NCBI RefSeq assembly: GCF_025823185.1
Contig: NZ_JACKVK010000005.1
Span: 496,001 to 560,000, forward strand
Direction of reading: 5' to 3'
DNA length: 64,000 nt
Origin: Mycobacterium yunnanensis
GTDB taxonomy: Bacteria; Actinomycetota; Actinomycetes; Mycobacteriales; Mycobacteriaceae
Positions 1-8,890 of this stretch are shown here, piece after piece. The position numbers were made by a program, and so were the translations under genes. How positions within the stretch are numbered: the stretch's first letter is position 1; each line of letters starts with the position of its first letter. The notes under the pieces are model-generated. The model was not told where the DNA came from and did no database searches. It was given only the letters and a program-made list of their open reading frames with translations.

Positions 1-1356
1 GTCGCAGCGATCGTCGCGCGCCTGCGCGCCACGTTCGCCACCGGACGCACTCGTGACGTGGCGTGGCGGAAGCGCCAACTCGACGCCATGGTGCGGCTAC
101 TGACGGAGAACGAGCCCGCCATCGCCACCGCCCTCGAGCAGGATCTGGGCCGCAAACCGTTCGAGGCGTGGCTGGCCGACGTCGCCAGCACGGTGGGCGA
201 AGCCAAGGACGCGGCCAAGAACGTCGGCAAGTGGACCAAGCGCAAGCAGAGGCTGCTGGAGTTCGCGCAACTGCCTGGCCGCGGCTGGGTGGAGTACGAG
301 CCCTACGGGACAGTGCTGGTCATCGGCGCGTGGAACTTTCCCTTCGCGCTGACGCTCGGGCCCGCCATCGGCGCCATCGCGGCGGGAAACACGGTCGTGC
401 TCAAGCCTTCCGAGGTCGCACCGGCGTGCTCGGCGCTGATGGCCGAGTTGGTCCCGCGCTACCTGGATTCCGATGCCGTCGCCGTCGTCGAGGGTGACGG
501 AGCGGTCAGCCAGGAGCTCATCGCCCAGGGCTTCGACAAGCTGTGCTTCACCGGCGGCACCGAGATCGGCCGCCGGGTCTACGAGGCTGCCGCCAAGCAT
601 CTCACCCCGGTCACGCTGGAACTCGGGGGCAAGAGCCCCGTGATCGTGGCCGCCGACGCCGACATCCCCGTCGCCGCCAAGCGGATCGCCTGGACCAAGC
701 TGATCAACTCCGGTCAGATTTGCATTGCGCCGGACTACATCCTGGCCGACGCCACCATCCGCGACGAGCTGGTCGCACGGATCGGCGAGGCCGTCGCCAC
801 CTTCGAAGAGGGCAGCTCGGGCAAGCGCATCGTCAACGGGCGACACTTCGACCGCTTGACCACTGCGCTGGCGGCTACCAGGGGCACCGTGGCAGTCGGC
901 GGCGGCTCTGACGCCGCGGCCGTCGAGATCGAGCCGACCGTCGTCGTCGACCCGGCGCTGGACGAACCGCTGATGACCGACGAGATCTTCGGGCCCATCC
1001 TGCCGATCGTCACCGTTCAATCCCTGGACGAGGCAATCGATTTCGTCAACGCGCGACCCAAGCCGCTCGCCGCATACCTGTTCACCAAGTCGAAGTCCGT
1101 GCGCGAGCGGGTGGTCAAGGAGGTGTCTTCGGGCGGCATGCTCGTCAACCACCTGCTGTTCCAATTCACCACTGCGAAGCTGCCGTTTGGCGGCGTCGGG
1201 CCGTCGGGAACCGGCGCCTATCACGGCAAGTTCGGCTTCGAGGAGTTCAGCCATCGAAAGTCGGTTCTCACCAAGCCGACCCGACCCGACTTAACCGCGA
1301 TCATCTACCCGCCGTATACAGAGAAGGCGTGGAAGCTCGCGCGCAAGCTCTTCTGA
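1..1356 (+). CDS. Aldehyde dehydrogenase (class 3-like), 5' end outside window
   Basis: NAD(P)-dependent oxidation of an aldehyde to a carboxylate. The frame is open from base 1 and residues before the GTG at 58 look like normal ALDH N-terminus, so the true start lies upstream of the window. Visible motifs, counted from base 1: general-base Glu in LELGGKSP (about residue 207), nucleophilic Cys in GQICIAP (about 241), and EIFGP further on. The short C-terminal region with a basic and aromatic tail fits class 3 (fatty or aromatic aldehyde) enzymes. It is followed 40 bp later by an SDR gene on the same strand. From memory the order ALDH-SDR-quinone reductase matches M. tuberculosis Rv0147-Rv0149. 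Substrate unknown. Confidence 0.93.
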   Translation, partial: VAAIVARLRATFATGRTRDVAWRKRQLDAMVRLLTENEPAIATALEQDLGRKPFEAWLADVASTVGEAKDAAKNVGKWTKRKQRLLEFAQLPGRGWVEYEPYGTVLVIGAWNFPFALTLGPAIGAIAAGNTVVLKPSEVAPACSALMAELVPRYLDSDAVAVVEGDGAVSQELIAQGFDKLCFTGGTEIGRRVYEAAAKHLTPVTLELGGKSPVIVAADADIPVAAKRIAWTKLINSGQICIAPDYILADATIRDELVARIGEAVATFEEGSSGKRIVNGRHFDRLTTALAATRGTVAVGGGSDAAAVEIEPTVVVDPALDEPLMTDEIFGPILPIVTVQSLDEAIDFVNARPKPLAAYLFTKSKSVRERVVKEVSSGGMLVNHLLFQFTTAKLPFGGVGPSGTGAYHGKFGFEEFSHRKSVLTKPTRPDLTAIIYPPYTEKAWKLARKLF

Positions 1357-1396
1357 CCCAGCTCTAGTTCACCGAAGATCGAGAGATAGGAACGCA

Positions 1397-2260
1397 ATGC
1401 CCGGAGTACAGGATCGTGTCGTCGTCGTCACCGGAGCCGGGGGTGGTCTGGGACGCGAATACGCCCTCACCCTTGCCCGTGAAGGCGCCAGCGTCGTGGT
1501 CAACGACCTCGGCGGTTCTCGCGACGGATCCGGCGCCGGACACAATATGGCCGACGAGGTGGTGGCGGAGATCAAGGAGGCCGGCGGACGCGCGGTCGCG
1601 AACTACGACTCCGTCGCCGAGTCCGAGGGTGCCGAGAACATCATCAAGACCGCGATCGACGAATTCGGCGCGGTGCATGGCGTGGTCAGCAACGCGGGCA
1701 TTCTGCGCGACGGCACATTCCACAAGATGACCTTCGGGAACTGGGACGCGGTACTCAAGGTCCATCTCTACGGCGGATACAACGTGCTGCGCGCCGCGTG
1801 GCCGCACTTCCGCGAGCAGAGCTTCGGGCGCGTCGTGGTCGCGACGTCCACCAGCGGGTTGTTCGGCAACTTCGGCCAGGCCAACTACGGCGCCGCGAAG
1901 CTGGGGCTGGTCGGCTTGATCAACACGCTGGCTCAGGAGGGCGCGAAGTACGACATCAAGGCCAACGCCGTCGCGCCGATCGCGGCCACCCGGATGACGC
2001 AGGACATCCTGCCGCCCGAGGTCTTCGAGAAGCTGACGCCGGAGTACGTCGCCCCCGTGGTGGCCTACCTGTGCTCGGAGGAAGTGCCCGACACCGACTC
2101 GATCTTCATCGTGGGCGGAGGCAAGGTGCAGCGCACCGCGCTGTTCCAGAACGAGGGCGTCACCTTTGGCAGCGTGCCGTCGGTCGACGACGTGGCGGCC
2201 AAGTGGGGCGAGATCACCGACCTCTCGGCGGCACAGTCGGCCAGCTTCAAACTGGGCTGA
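1397..2260 (+). CDS. Short-chain dehydrogenase/reductase, HSD17B4-like
   Basis: 287-residue NAD(P)-dependent oxidoreductase. The N-terminus has the SDR cofactor motif TGAGGGLG, followed by the VNDLGGSRDGSG stretch typical of the (3R)-hydroxyacyl-CoA dehydrogenase part of multifunctional beta-oxidation enzymes. NAG appears mid-protein, and the catalytic Tyr/Lys pair is Tyr164 and Lys168 in ANYGAAKLG. The length exceeds a minimal SDR, with a C-terminal extension of about 60 residues as in the HSD17B4-like group. An AGGAA element precedes the ATG. The likely role is oxidation or reduction of a beta-hydroxy/ketoacyl-CoA or steroid substrate, consistent with the adjacent ALDH and quinone reductase. 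The exact substrate cannot be told. Confidence 0.92.
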   Translation: MPGVQDRVVVVTGAGGGLGREYALTLAREGASVVVNDLGGSRDGSGAGHNMADEVVAEIKEAGGRAVANYDSVAESEGAENIIKTAIDEFGAVHGVVSNAGILRDGTFHKMTFGNWDAVLKVHLYGGYNVLRAAWPHFREQSFGRVVVATSTSGLFGNFGQANYGAAKLGLVGLINTLAQEGAKYDIKANAVAPIAATRMTQDILPPEVFEKLTPEYVAPVVAYLCSEEVPDTDSIFIVGGGKVQRTALFQNEGVTFGSVPSVDDVAAKWGEITDLSAAQSASFKLG

Positions 2261-2264
2261 TTCG

Positions 2265-3236
2265 GTGAAGGCGCTCGTCGCGCAGGAACTCTCCGGTCCC
2301 GCCGGGCTGGTCTACACCGACGTGCCAGATCCGGTCGAGCCCGCCGACGGAGCCGTCGTCGTCGACGTCGGTGCGGCCGGGGTCAGCTTCCCCGATCTGC
2401 TGCTGCTCAAGGGCGAGTACCAATTGAAGTTGGACCCGCCGTTCGTGCCGGGTACGGAGGTGGCGGGCGTCGTACGGTCGGCGCCGGCCGACTCGGGATT
2501 CGCGGTGGGACAGCGGGTTACGGGGCTGAGCATGCTCGGCGCCTGGGCGCAGCGGGTGGTGCTGCCGCTGACGAGCGTGTTGCCCACCCCCGACGACCTC
2601 GACGACGGCGCGGCGGTGTGCCTGCTGGGCAACTACTACACGATGTACTTCGCGCTGGTGCGCCGCGGCGGCCTGTTGGCGGGGGAGACCGTGTTGGTGC
2701 TCGGCTCCGCGGGCGGGGTCGGCACGGCGGCCATTCAGATCGCGAAGGCGTTGGGCGCCAGGGTGATTGCGATGGTGCATCGACCGGGTGCGACGGAGTT
2801 CGTACAGTCCCTTGGCGCCGACGTGGTGTTGCCGCTGACCGAGGGCTGGGCGCAGGCGGTGCGCGAGCACACCGACGGCCGCGGGGTCGACCTGGTGGTA
2901 GATCCGGTGGGCGGGGAGGCGTTCGACGACGCCATCCGGGTGCTGGCCACCGAGGGCCGGCTGTTGGTGATCGGTTTCGCGTCCGGCGGCGGCATCCCCA
3001 CGGTGAAGGTCAACCGGTTGCTGTTGCGCAACGTCAGTGTCGTGGGAGTTGGCTTGGGCGAGTTCATCAATCGCACACCTGGTGCGCAAGCAGAGATCGG
3101 CGCCGGGCTGGGCACGCTGGTGGCGGCAGGGCTGCGGCCGCCACCGCCGGTGCGGTACCCGCTGTCCGACGGCCGGGCGGCGCTGGAGAGCCTGGCGTCC
3201 GGTGGGGTCAGGGGCAAGGTCGTGTTGGAGCCGTGA
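2265..3236 (+). CDS. Zinc-independent quinone oxidoreductase (MDR family)
   Basis: 323-residue NADPH:quinone reductase-like protein. The GTG at 2265, 4 bp after the SDR stop, gives the family-typical beginning VKALVAQELSGPAGL; a longer open frame upstream overlaps the SDR gene and is not needed. The nucleotide-binding loop reads GSAGGVGTAAIQIAKALGA near the middle, and a second conserved stretch is DLVVDPVGGEAFDDA. The Cys/His zinc ligands of true alcohol dehydrogenases are absent. It is the third gene of a tight operon after the ALDH and SDR and overlaps the next gene by 4 bp, so translation is probably coupled. Confidence 0.92.
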   Translation: MKALVAQELSGPAGLVYTDVPDPVEPADGAVVVDVGAAGVSFPDLLLLKGEYQLKLDPPFVPGTEVAGVVRSAPADSGFAVGQRVTGLSMLGAWAQRVVLPLTSVLPTPDDLDDGAAVCLLGNYYTMYFALVRRGGLLAGETVLVLGSAGGVGTAAIQIAKALGARVIAMVHRPGATEFVQSLGADVVLPLTEGWAQAVREHTDGRGVDLVVDPVGGEAFDDAIRVLATEGRLLVIGFASGGGIPTVKVNRLLLRNVSVVGVGLGEFINRTPGAQAEIGAGLGTLVAAGLRPPPPVRYPLSDGRAALESLASGGVRGKVVLEP

Positions 3237-3952
3237 GCGTGACGAGCGCGAAGCCCCGGGCACTGGCCTTCGACGTCTTCGGGACGGTCGTCGACTGGCG
3301 CAGCAGCGTCATCGGCGAACTCGAGATGTTCGGTGAGCGCCACGGGGTTGCCCAGGACTGGGCGGCGTTCGCCGATGCGTGGCGGGCGGGATACCCCGCG
3401 GCGATGGACCGCGTGCGCAGCGGGGACCTGCCGTGGCTGAAGATCGACGCGCTGCATCGGCTGATCCTCGACGATCTGCTCGACGGAGCCGGCCTCGGCG
3501 AGATCCCCGACGCCGACGTCGCGGAGCTCAACCTCGCGTGGCACCGCCTGGACCCCTGGCCGGACTCGGTGGCGGGGCTGACGCGGCTCAAGCAGGACTT
3601 CGTCATCACCACGCTGTCGAACGGCAACCTGTCGCTGCTGACGAACATGGCCAAGCGGGCCGGATTGCCGTGGGACTGCGTGATCTCCGCGGAACTGTTC
3701 CGGCACTACAAGCCCGACCGCGAGGCCTACCTGGGCTGTGCGGAACTGCTCGACGTGGCACCGGGTGAGCTGATGCTGGTGGCCGCGCACCCGAGCGATC
3801 TGCGAGCGGCCCGCGACGCCGGCCTGATGACCGGGTACGTCGCGCGACCGTTGGAGCGGGGCCCGGATCGGCGCCCGCCGACGGTCGAGGACGGCGAGTT
3901 CGACGTGGTGGCCGACGACTTCCTGGAGCTCAATGCCAAACTCGTAGGGTGA
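3233..3952 (+). CDS. Haloacid dehalogenase type II-like hydrolase
   Basis: 239-residue HAD-superfamily protein. GTG at 3233 overlaps the previous stop by 4 bp (GTGA); a second GTG at 3239 is possible. Motif I is FDVFGTVVDWR with the nucleophile Asp14. Motif II is the Ser in TLSNGN, and the Lys in HYKPDREAY provides motif III, as in L-2-haloacid dehalogenases. The motif IV region, normally an acidic SNxxD-type loop, reads AAHPSDLRAARDAG. Members hydrolyse the C-halogen bond of 2-haloacids, but many act on phosphate esters, so the substrate remains open. Confidence 0.9.
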   Translation: MSVTSAKPRALAFDVFGTVVDWRSSVIGELEMFGERHGVAQDWAAFADAWRAGYPAAMDRVRSGDLPWLKIDALHRLILDDLLDGAGLGEIPDADVAELNLAWHRLDPWPDSVAGLTRLKQDFVITTLSNGNLSLLTNMAKRAGLPWDCVISAELFRHYKPDREAYLGCAELLDVAPGELMLVAAHPSDLRAARDAGLMTGYVARPLERGPDRRPPTVEDGEFDVVADDFLELNAKLVG

Positions 3953-4431
3953 CCGGCGTCGAGACCCTGCTCGTCGCGGTGGTGATCGCCGTTGGACTGG
4001 TGGGCATCCTGGTGCCCCTGCTGCCGGGCAGCGTCTTGATCTTCGCGGCCATCGGGGTGTGGGCCTACCTCGTGGGGACGGCCGTCGCGTGGGTGACGTT
4101 CGGGCTCGCCACGGCGATCCTGGGTGCGGCCTTGCTGGTCAAGTACCTGTGGCCGATGAAGCGGATGCGCAGGGCCGACGTCGGCGGGTGGAGTCTGTTC
4201 GCCGGGGGCCTGCTGGGCATCGTCGGGTTCTTCGTGATCCCCGCCGTCGGGCTGGTGGTCGGGTTCGTGGTGGGGGTGTTCCTCGCCGAGCTGACGCTGC
4301 GGGGCAACTCGCGGTTGGCGTGGGCGTCGACGGTGCACGCGATCAAGGGCGTCGCGCTGTCGGTGGGCGTCGAGCTGGCGGGCGCGCTGCTCGCGACGAT
4401 GGTGTGGGTGGCCGGGGTGCTGCTGGTGTGA
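3949..4431 (+). CDS. DUF456 family membrane protein
   Basis: 160 residues, almost entirely hydrophobic, with about four to five membrane segments separated by Gly/Val-rich turns. A short cationic loop (KRMRRADVG) lies after the second segment. The pattern LVGILVPLLPGS near the N-terminus is characteristic of DUF456 proteins, whose function is unknown. GTG overlaps the haloacid dehalogenase stop by 4 bp, so the gene is translationally coupled to the upstream operon. An inverted repeat starting 3 bp after the stop may end the transcript. Confidence 0.85.
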   Translation: MTGVETLLVAVVIAVGLVGILVPLLPGSVLIFAAIGVWAYLVGTAVAWVTFGLATAILGAALLVKYLWPMKRMRRADVGGWSLFAGGLLGIVGFFVIPAVGLVVGFVVGVFLAELTLRGNSRLAWASTVHAIKGVALSVGVELAGALLATMVWVAGVLLV

Positions 4432-4434
4432 CCT

Positions 4435-4491
4435 CGAGATTGACGTGGCGCAGGTCGCTACTCGACCTTCACCTGCGTGAGGTCAATCTCG
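4435..4491. terminator. Long imperfect inverted repeat, possible terminator
   Basis: CGAGATTGAC at 4435-4444 pairs with GTCAATCTCG at 4482-4491, and CGCAGGT at 4449-4455 pairs with ACCTGCG at 4471-4477. A 4-nt mismatch lies inside the stem and the loop is 15 nt. On + it is followed about 6 nt later by TTTT. It sits just after the DUF456 stop and before the DUF3060 gene, so it could end the first operon. The U-tract is short, so a regulatory hairpin is also possible. Confidence 0.5.
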
Positions 4492-4539
4492 GGACGGTTT
4501 TCGACATTGCAAGTGCGTGCATCGTGGGACCATGCGCCC

Positions 4540-5589
4540 ATGACGTCGCCGGAGGACCCCGAGCAGCGCATCGCCGACCTCGAGGCGCAGCTCGCCGAGG
4601 CGCGTGCGCAACAGTTCGCCGGAACGTACCGCGCCTCTGGGCCTGCGCCGGGCGGCTCCCTGGCCGACGCACCCCGGCGCATCCCGCTCGGCTTCGTACT
4701 CGCCGAACTGCTGCCGTTTCGCTGGTGGTACCTCTTCGCCATGTTCATGGTCGCCATCCCGCCGATCATCGTGTGGATCATCCATCCGCAGTGGTTGGCA
4801 CCGGCCGCCGTGTTGGCGCTGGTGCTCGTCTACGGCCTGCAGTTCCGGGCGGCGCGCACGCGACTGGCGCTCCTGAAGTGGGGCCGGGTCGCGCAGGTCG
4901 TGGACTCCGACGTCAGGTCCCGCGCCACCTATTACGGCGGTACGACGTACTCCAACGTATGGCTACCGCAGGCGCACGGGTGGACGGTCACCCGCCAACT
5001 GTGGAGCGGGCCCAGCACCACCACCGTGGTGCGCTACACCCTCGACGGCTACCGGGGCGAGCTCAAGGTGAAGGGGCGCGAGTACGACGACGGCGTCATC
5101 CTGGCCGACGCCCGCCACCCGGGTCGCGCGCTGTGCGTCAGCTCGTTTCCCTACGACCTCGACCGTGACGACTCCGGCAACTGGACCGGCCGACTGCGAC
5201 CCCGGCTGGTGATCGGGATGATGGTGTGGGTGCTGATCGCCGCCGCCTGGTTGGGCGGCGCGCTGTGGATCAGCACGGGGCTGGCGGCACGGATGCTCGC
5301 CGAGGACAACGCCATTCGGCTCACCCCCGGCGCCACCACCAGGCTCAGCGACAGCGGACCGCACACCGTGTACTGCAACGACGGGCACCTCGTCATCAGT
5401 GGTGGAGCCACCCCGGTCACCGTCAACGGCCACTGCGCCAGCCTCGAAGTCGCAGGGATCGACGCCGACGTCACGGTCGACTCGGCCGACGTCATCACCC
5501 TGAACGGCATCGACAACCACGTCACCTTTCACTCCGGGAGTCCTAAGATCGTTCAGGACGGGATCGACAACACCGCCGTCCGCGGCTGA
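4540..5589 (+). CDS. Membrane protein with C-terminal DUF3060 domain
   Basis: 349 residues from ATG 4540. The open frame extends upstream, but this ATG gives a clean start (MTSPEDPEQRIADLEAQLAEA) forming a short coiled coil that resembles an SHOCT or coiled-coil lead. Two hydrophobic segments follow around residues 63-110, then a soluble basic domain. Another membrane segment (IGMMVWVLIAAAWLGGALW) lies near residue 235. The last 80 residues contain the repetitive beta-strand pattern of DUF3060 (NGHCASLEVAGIDADVTVD, then LNGIDNHVTFHSGSP), found in mycobacterial envelope proteins. The function is unknown; the C-terminal part probably faces the periplasm or cell wall. Confidence 0.8.
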   Translation: MTSPEDPEQRIADLEAQLAEARAQQFAGTYRASGPAPGGSLADAPRRIPLGFVLAELLPFRWWYLFAMFMVAIPPIIVWIIHPQWLAPAAVLALVLVYGLQFRAARTRLALLKWGRVAQVVDSDVRSRATYYGGTTYSNVWLPQAHGWTVTRQLWSGPSTTTVVRYTLDGYRGELKVKGREYDDGVILADARHPGRALCVSSFPYDLDRDDSGNWTGRLRPRLVIGMMVWVLIAAAWLGGALWISTGLAARMLAEDNAIRLTPGATTRLSDSGPHTVYCNDGHLVISGGATPVTVNGHCASLEVAGIDADVTVDSADVITLNGIDNHVTFHSGSPKIVQDGIDNTAVRG

Positions 5590-5604
5590 CAACGGAGGAT
5601 CGCC

Positions 5605-5925
5605 ATGTCCGAAACGAAGATCACGGTCATCTACGACAACCCGACCGATCCGGAGGCGTTCGAATCCGCCTATCCAGCAGACCAATTGGAGGCCGCCCGG
5701 AAGGTCCCCGGATACGTCCGCTTCGAAGCGTCGAAGGTGTGGCCCAAGGAGGACGGCTCACCCACCCCGGCCTACCGGATGGTCGACTGGTACTTCGCCG
5801 ACTACGACGCCGCCAGCGCCGCCGTCACCACCCCCGAGTTCGGGGCCTTCTTCCAAGCGATGGGCGCCCTGTCCACCGGCGGGGTTCGGGTGCTGTTCTC
5901 CGACGTCGAGGTGCCCCAGCAGTAG
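5605..5925 (+). CDS. EthD family protein
   Basis: 106 residues. The ATG is preceded by a good ribosome site (GGAGG, about 8 nt upstream). The sequence KITVIYDNPTDPEAFESAY at the start and ALSTGGVRVLFSDVEV at the end match the dimeric alpha/beta-barrel fold of the EthD family, named for a protein needed in ethyl-tert-butyl-ether degradation. Members are small, cofactor-free and mostly of unknown function. It lies 11 bp before the carbon-nitrogen hydrolase gene, so the two are probably co-transcribed. Confidence 0.85.
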   Translation: MSETKITVIYDNPTDPEAFESAYPADQLEAARKVPGYVRFEASKVWPKEDGSPTPAYRMVDWYFADYDAASAAVTTPEFGAFFQAMGALSTGGVRVLFSDVEVPQQ

Positions 5926-5936
5926 AGAGGTCGACC

Positions 5937-6791
5937 GTGTTGAAGGAATTGTCCCTCGCCCTCGTCCAGGATCCGGCCGCAGCGTCGTTCGAGGAGTTCG
6001 AGCACCGCCTGCGTGAACTGGTGCGGCAGTACCCGAGAACGCAGCTCTTCGTCTTCCCCGAACAGCACCTGCTCGGCGCGTTCGACCCGTCGGACCAAGC
6101 CGACCTGGCCCGCCATGCCGAACCCCTGGACGGCCCGACGGGTCGCGAACTGGCAAGGCTGACAGCCGAACTCGGCGTGTGGCTGATCCCCGGCAGCGTG
6201 TTGGAGTCGACGGATTCCGACCTGGTGTACAACACCCTGGTGGTGTACTCACCGTCCGGCGAGCTGGCGGCGAGCTACCGCAAGATCTTCCCGTGGCGGC
6301 CCTCGGAGACCGTCGAGCCCGGCGCCGACTTCACGACGCTGCGCATCGACGACGCCGGAACCATCGGTCTGACCGTCTGCTACGACGCGTGGTTCCCCGA
6401 GCACTCCCGCCAGCTGGCCTGGATGGGGGCCGAGCTGTTGGTCAACGTCGTGCTGACGCCCACCGGCGACCGGGCCCAGGAGGTGATCCTGGTCCAGGCC
6501 AACGCGATCGCCAACCAGGTCTTCGTGGCCAGCGTCAACGCCGCCGCACCCCGCGGCCAGGGGCGCAGCCTCCTCGTCGACCCCCAGGGGCGCATCCTCG
6601 CCGAGGCCGTCGGGGCGGAGTCGACGGTGCTCGCCGCCACCGTCGACCTCGACGAGGTCCGGCGCACGCGCGAGTACGGCACTGCCGGCGTCACCAGGCC
6701 GTGGTCGCACTTCGCCGACACCGACCAGCCCATCGAGCTGCCCGTCTACGGGGGCCGGATCACGCCTCAGACCTGGCAACCCAAACTCTGA
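5937..6791 (+). CDS. Carbon-nitrogen hydrolase (nitrilase superfamily)
   Basis: 284 residues from GTG 5937, chosen because it begins at the first beta strand of the fold (LKELSLALVQDP). All three catalytic residues are visible: Glu42 in FPEQHL, Lys116 in YRKIFPW and Cys148 in TVCYDAWFPE. The length is normal for the family, which cleaves amides or nitriles. The C-terminal part (VDLDEVRRTREYG) is the usual end. No N-terminal or C-terminal fused domain is present. The amide substrate cannot be deduced. It faces ptpB tail to tail, with only 2 bp between stops. Confidence 0.93.
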   Translation: MLKELSLALVQDPAAASFEEFEHRLRELVRQYPRTQLFVFPEQHLLGAFDPSDQADLARHAEPLDGPTGRELARLTAELGVWLIPGSVLESTDSDLVYNTLVVYSPSGELAASYRKIFPWRPSETVEPGADFTTLRIDDAGTIGLTVCYDAWFPEHSRQLAWMGAELLVNVVLTPTGDRAQEVILVQANAIANQVFVASVNAAAPRGQGRSLLVDPQGRILAEAVGAESTVLAATVDLDEVRRTREYGTAGVTRPWSHFADTDQPIELPVYGGRITPQTWQPKL

Positions 6792-6793
6792 GG

Positions 6794-7618
6794 TCAGCCC
6801 ACCAGGAACGTACGCAAACGCAACACCTGGTCGTCGGTGACGCCAAGGGACTCGAGATACCCGGCCGTGGAACCGTATTCGCCGTCGATGGAGCGCTTCG
6901 CCGCCACCAGGTAGTCCTCGCGAACGCCGAGCACCTCGTCGTTGAGTCGTGCCTCGGCGAACGTCACGATCTCCGGCGTCGTCGTCTCCTCGGCGCGCGC
7001 GCGAATGGACTCGAGGATGCGGTCGCGCAACCGTGGTACCGCGGCGTTGCTCCGCAGGAAGTCCGCGACGATCGCATCCCGTGGCACGCCAACGGTTTCC
7101 AGCACCAGGGCGACGGTGAAGCCGGTGCGGTCCTTGCCGGCGAAGCAGTGCGCGATGACGGGCCGCTGCTCGGCGAGCAACGAGACCACCTCACGCACGG
7201 CGGTCCTGGCACCTGGTAGCGAGGGAAAGCGCTCGTACTCCTCGGTCATGAAACGCGCCGCGGCCACCGACACGTCCTCGTCGTCGGGCTTGGCGGTCAG
7301 CATCTTGTCGAACGCGCTCTCGTGCGGGGCAGCGGCCTGCTCGGCGGTCAGCTCGTGGAACGGCAACGAGTGCACCGCCACCCCGTCGGGCACCAGGCCC
7401 GGGCCGCGCCGCTCGACCTCGCGGGCCGAGCGCAGATCGGCGACGTCACCAATGCCGTACCGCGCCAACGCTTCACGGCCCGCGTCGTCGAGACGACTCA
7501 GCTCGCTGGACCGGAACAGTCTGCCGGGTTGGATGCCCGTCTCCTCCGCGACGTCGCGGAAGTTCCAGGCTCCGGAGAGCTCGTCTCCCGTGGAGATCCC
7601 CTGGCCGCCAACGACCAC
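6794..7618 (-). CDS. ptpB: Tyrosine/lipid phosphatase PtpB
   Basis: 274 residues from GTG 7618, very close to the 276 residues of M. tuberculosis PtpB. The N-terminal block LSGAWNFRDVAEETG...PGRLFRSSELSRLDDAGR is highly characteristic of that protein. The P-loop is HCFAGKDRTG with nucleophile Cys158. PtpB is known as a secreted triple-specificity phosphatase (pTyr, pSer/Thr, phosphoinositides) in pathogens. No signal peptide is visible here. The start overlaps the fadE2 stop by one base (TAGTG), implying coupling to fadE2. The family also occurs in environmental mycobacteria, so a host role should not be assumed. Confidence 0.93.
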   Translation of the reverse strand: MVVGGQGISTGDELSGAWNFRDVAEETGIQPGRLFRSSELSRLDDAGREALARYGIGDVADLRSAREVERRGPGLVPDGVAVHSLPFHELTAEQAAAPHESAFDKMLTAKPDDEDVSVAAARFMTEEYERFPSLPGARTAVREVVSLLAEQRPVIAHCFAGKDRTGFTVALVLETVGVPRDAIVADFLRSNAAVPRLRDRILESIRARAEETTTPEIVTFAEARLNDEVLGVREDYLVAAKRSIDGEYGSTAGYLESLGVTDDQVLRLRTFLVG

Positions 7619-8868
7619 TACGACGTCACCGCCGTGCCAGATTGGCGGCACGCCGCCGTCGCCAGCGCGTCCTTCTCCCGGCCCAGTTCCGCCCGTGCGA
7701 TGGCCCGCATGTGCACCTCGTCGGGGCCGTCGAACAAGCGCATGGCGCGGTGCCAGCCGTACAGCCGGGCCAGCGGCGTGTCGTCGGTGACACCGGCGCC
7801 CCCGTGCACCTGAATGGCGCGGTCGATCACGTTGCACGCCATCTGCGGTGCGACGGCCTTGATCATCGCGACCTCGTTGCGCGCGGCCTTGTTGCCGTGC
7901 TGGTCGATCACCCAGGCGGCCTTGTGGCACAACAGCCTGGCCTGGTCGATCTCGTTGCGGGACAACGCCACCTGCTGCTGCACCACGCCCTGCTCGGCCA
8001 GCGGCTTGCCGAACGCGATGCGCTTGTTGACCCGGTCGACCATCAGCGCCAGCGCGCGCTCGGCCACCCCGATCGCACGCATGCAGTGGTGGATGCGGCC
8101 GGGGCCGAGGCGGGCCTGGGCGATCGCGAACCCGCCGCCCTCCTCCCCGAGCAGGTTGGAGGCGGGCACCCGGACGTTGTCGAAGACGATCTCGGCGTGG
8201 CCGTGCTGATCCTGCCAACCGAACACCGGCAACGAACGGAGGATGGTCACGCCGGGAGTGTCCAACGGCACCAAGATCATCGACTGCTGCTGATGGCTTG
8301 CGGCGTCGGGGTTGGTACGGCCCATGACGATCAGGATCTTGCACCGCGGATCGTTGGCGCCGGAGGTCCACCACTTGCGGCCGTTGATGACGTAGTCCCC
8401 ACCGTCGCGCAGCATCGTGGTCTCGATGTTGCGAGCGTCGCTGGAGGCCACCGCGGGCTCGGTCATCGCGAACGCGCTGCGGATCTCACCGTTGAGCAGC
8501 GGCTCGAGCCACTGCGTGCGCTGCTCCTCGGTGGCAAACAGGTGCAGTGTCTCCATGTTGCCGGTGTCGGGCGCCGCACAGTTGGTGGCCTCGGGAGCCA
8601 GTTCCATGCTCCAGCCGGTGAGCTCGGCAAGCGGCGCGTACTCGAGATTTGTCAGCCCGGACTCAGACGGCAGGAAGAGGTTCCACAGTCCGCGGTCGCG
8701 GGCCAATTTCTTGAGCTCCTCGACCACCGGCGGGACGGTGTGGTCGTCGGGACCCGCTTCCAGGCGGTACTGGTCGTAGACGTGCTCGGCGGGGAACACG
8801 TGCTCGACCATGAAGTCGGTGAGCCGCTGGTGGTAATCCTGCCCTTTTGCCGACATCGCGAAGTCCAT
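7618..8868 (-). CDS. fadE2: Acyl-CoA dehydrogenase, FadE2-like
   Basis: 416 residues from ATG 8868. Flavin-dependent alpha,beta-dehydrogenation of an acyl-CoA. The conserved substrate/FAD region [18 protein letters not shown] and the C-terminal helical domain ending in [34 protein letters not shown] are clear; the latter ends in DGPDEVH rather than EGTxEI. This matches the ACAD10/11-like long-chain group. It lies directly upstream of ptpB, as I recall for Rv0154c-Rv0153c in M. tuberculosis, which supports the symbol. A GTG at 8877 is an alternative start. A gap of 22 bp separates it from the next gene upstream of its start. Confidence 0.9.
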   Translation of the reverse strand: MDFAMSAKGQDYHQRLTDFMVEHVFPAEHVYDQYRLEAGPDDHTVPPVVEELKKLARDRGLWNLFLPSESGLTNLEYAPLAELTGWSMELAPEATNCAAPDTGNMETLHLFATEEQRTQWLEPLLNGEIRSAFAMTEPAVASSDARNIETTMLRDGGDYVINGRKWWTSGANDPRCKILIVMGRTNPDAASHQQQSMILVPLDTPGVTILRSLPVFGWQDQHGHAEIVFDNVRVPASNLLGEEGGGFAIAQARLGPGRIHHCMRAIGVAERALALMVDRVNKRIAFGKPLAEQGVVQQQVALSRNEIDQARLLCHKAAWVIDQHGNKAARNEVAMIKAVAPQMACNVIDRAIQVHGGAGVTDDTPLARLYGWHRAMRLFDGPDEVHMRAIARAELGREKDALATAACRQSGTAVTS

Positions 8869-8890
8869 GACCGCCACGATATGACACCTG

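Noticed and set aside
2166..2264. Upstream extension of the quinone reductase frame
   Set aside because: It overlaps the SDR coding region and the added residues do not fit the MDR fold; GTG 2265 gives the expected start.
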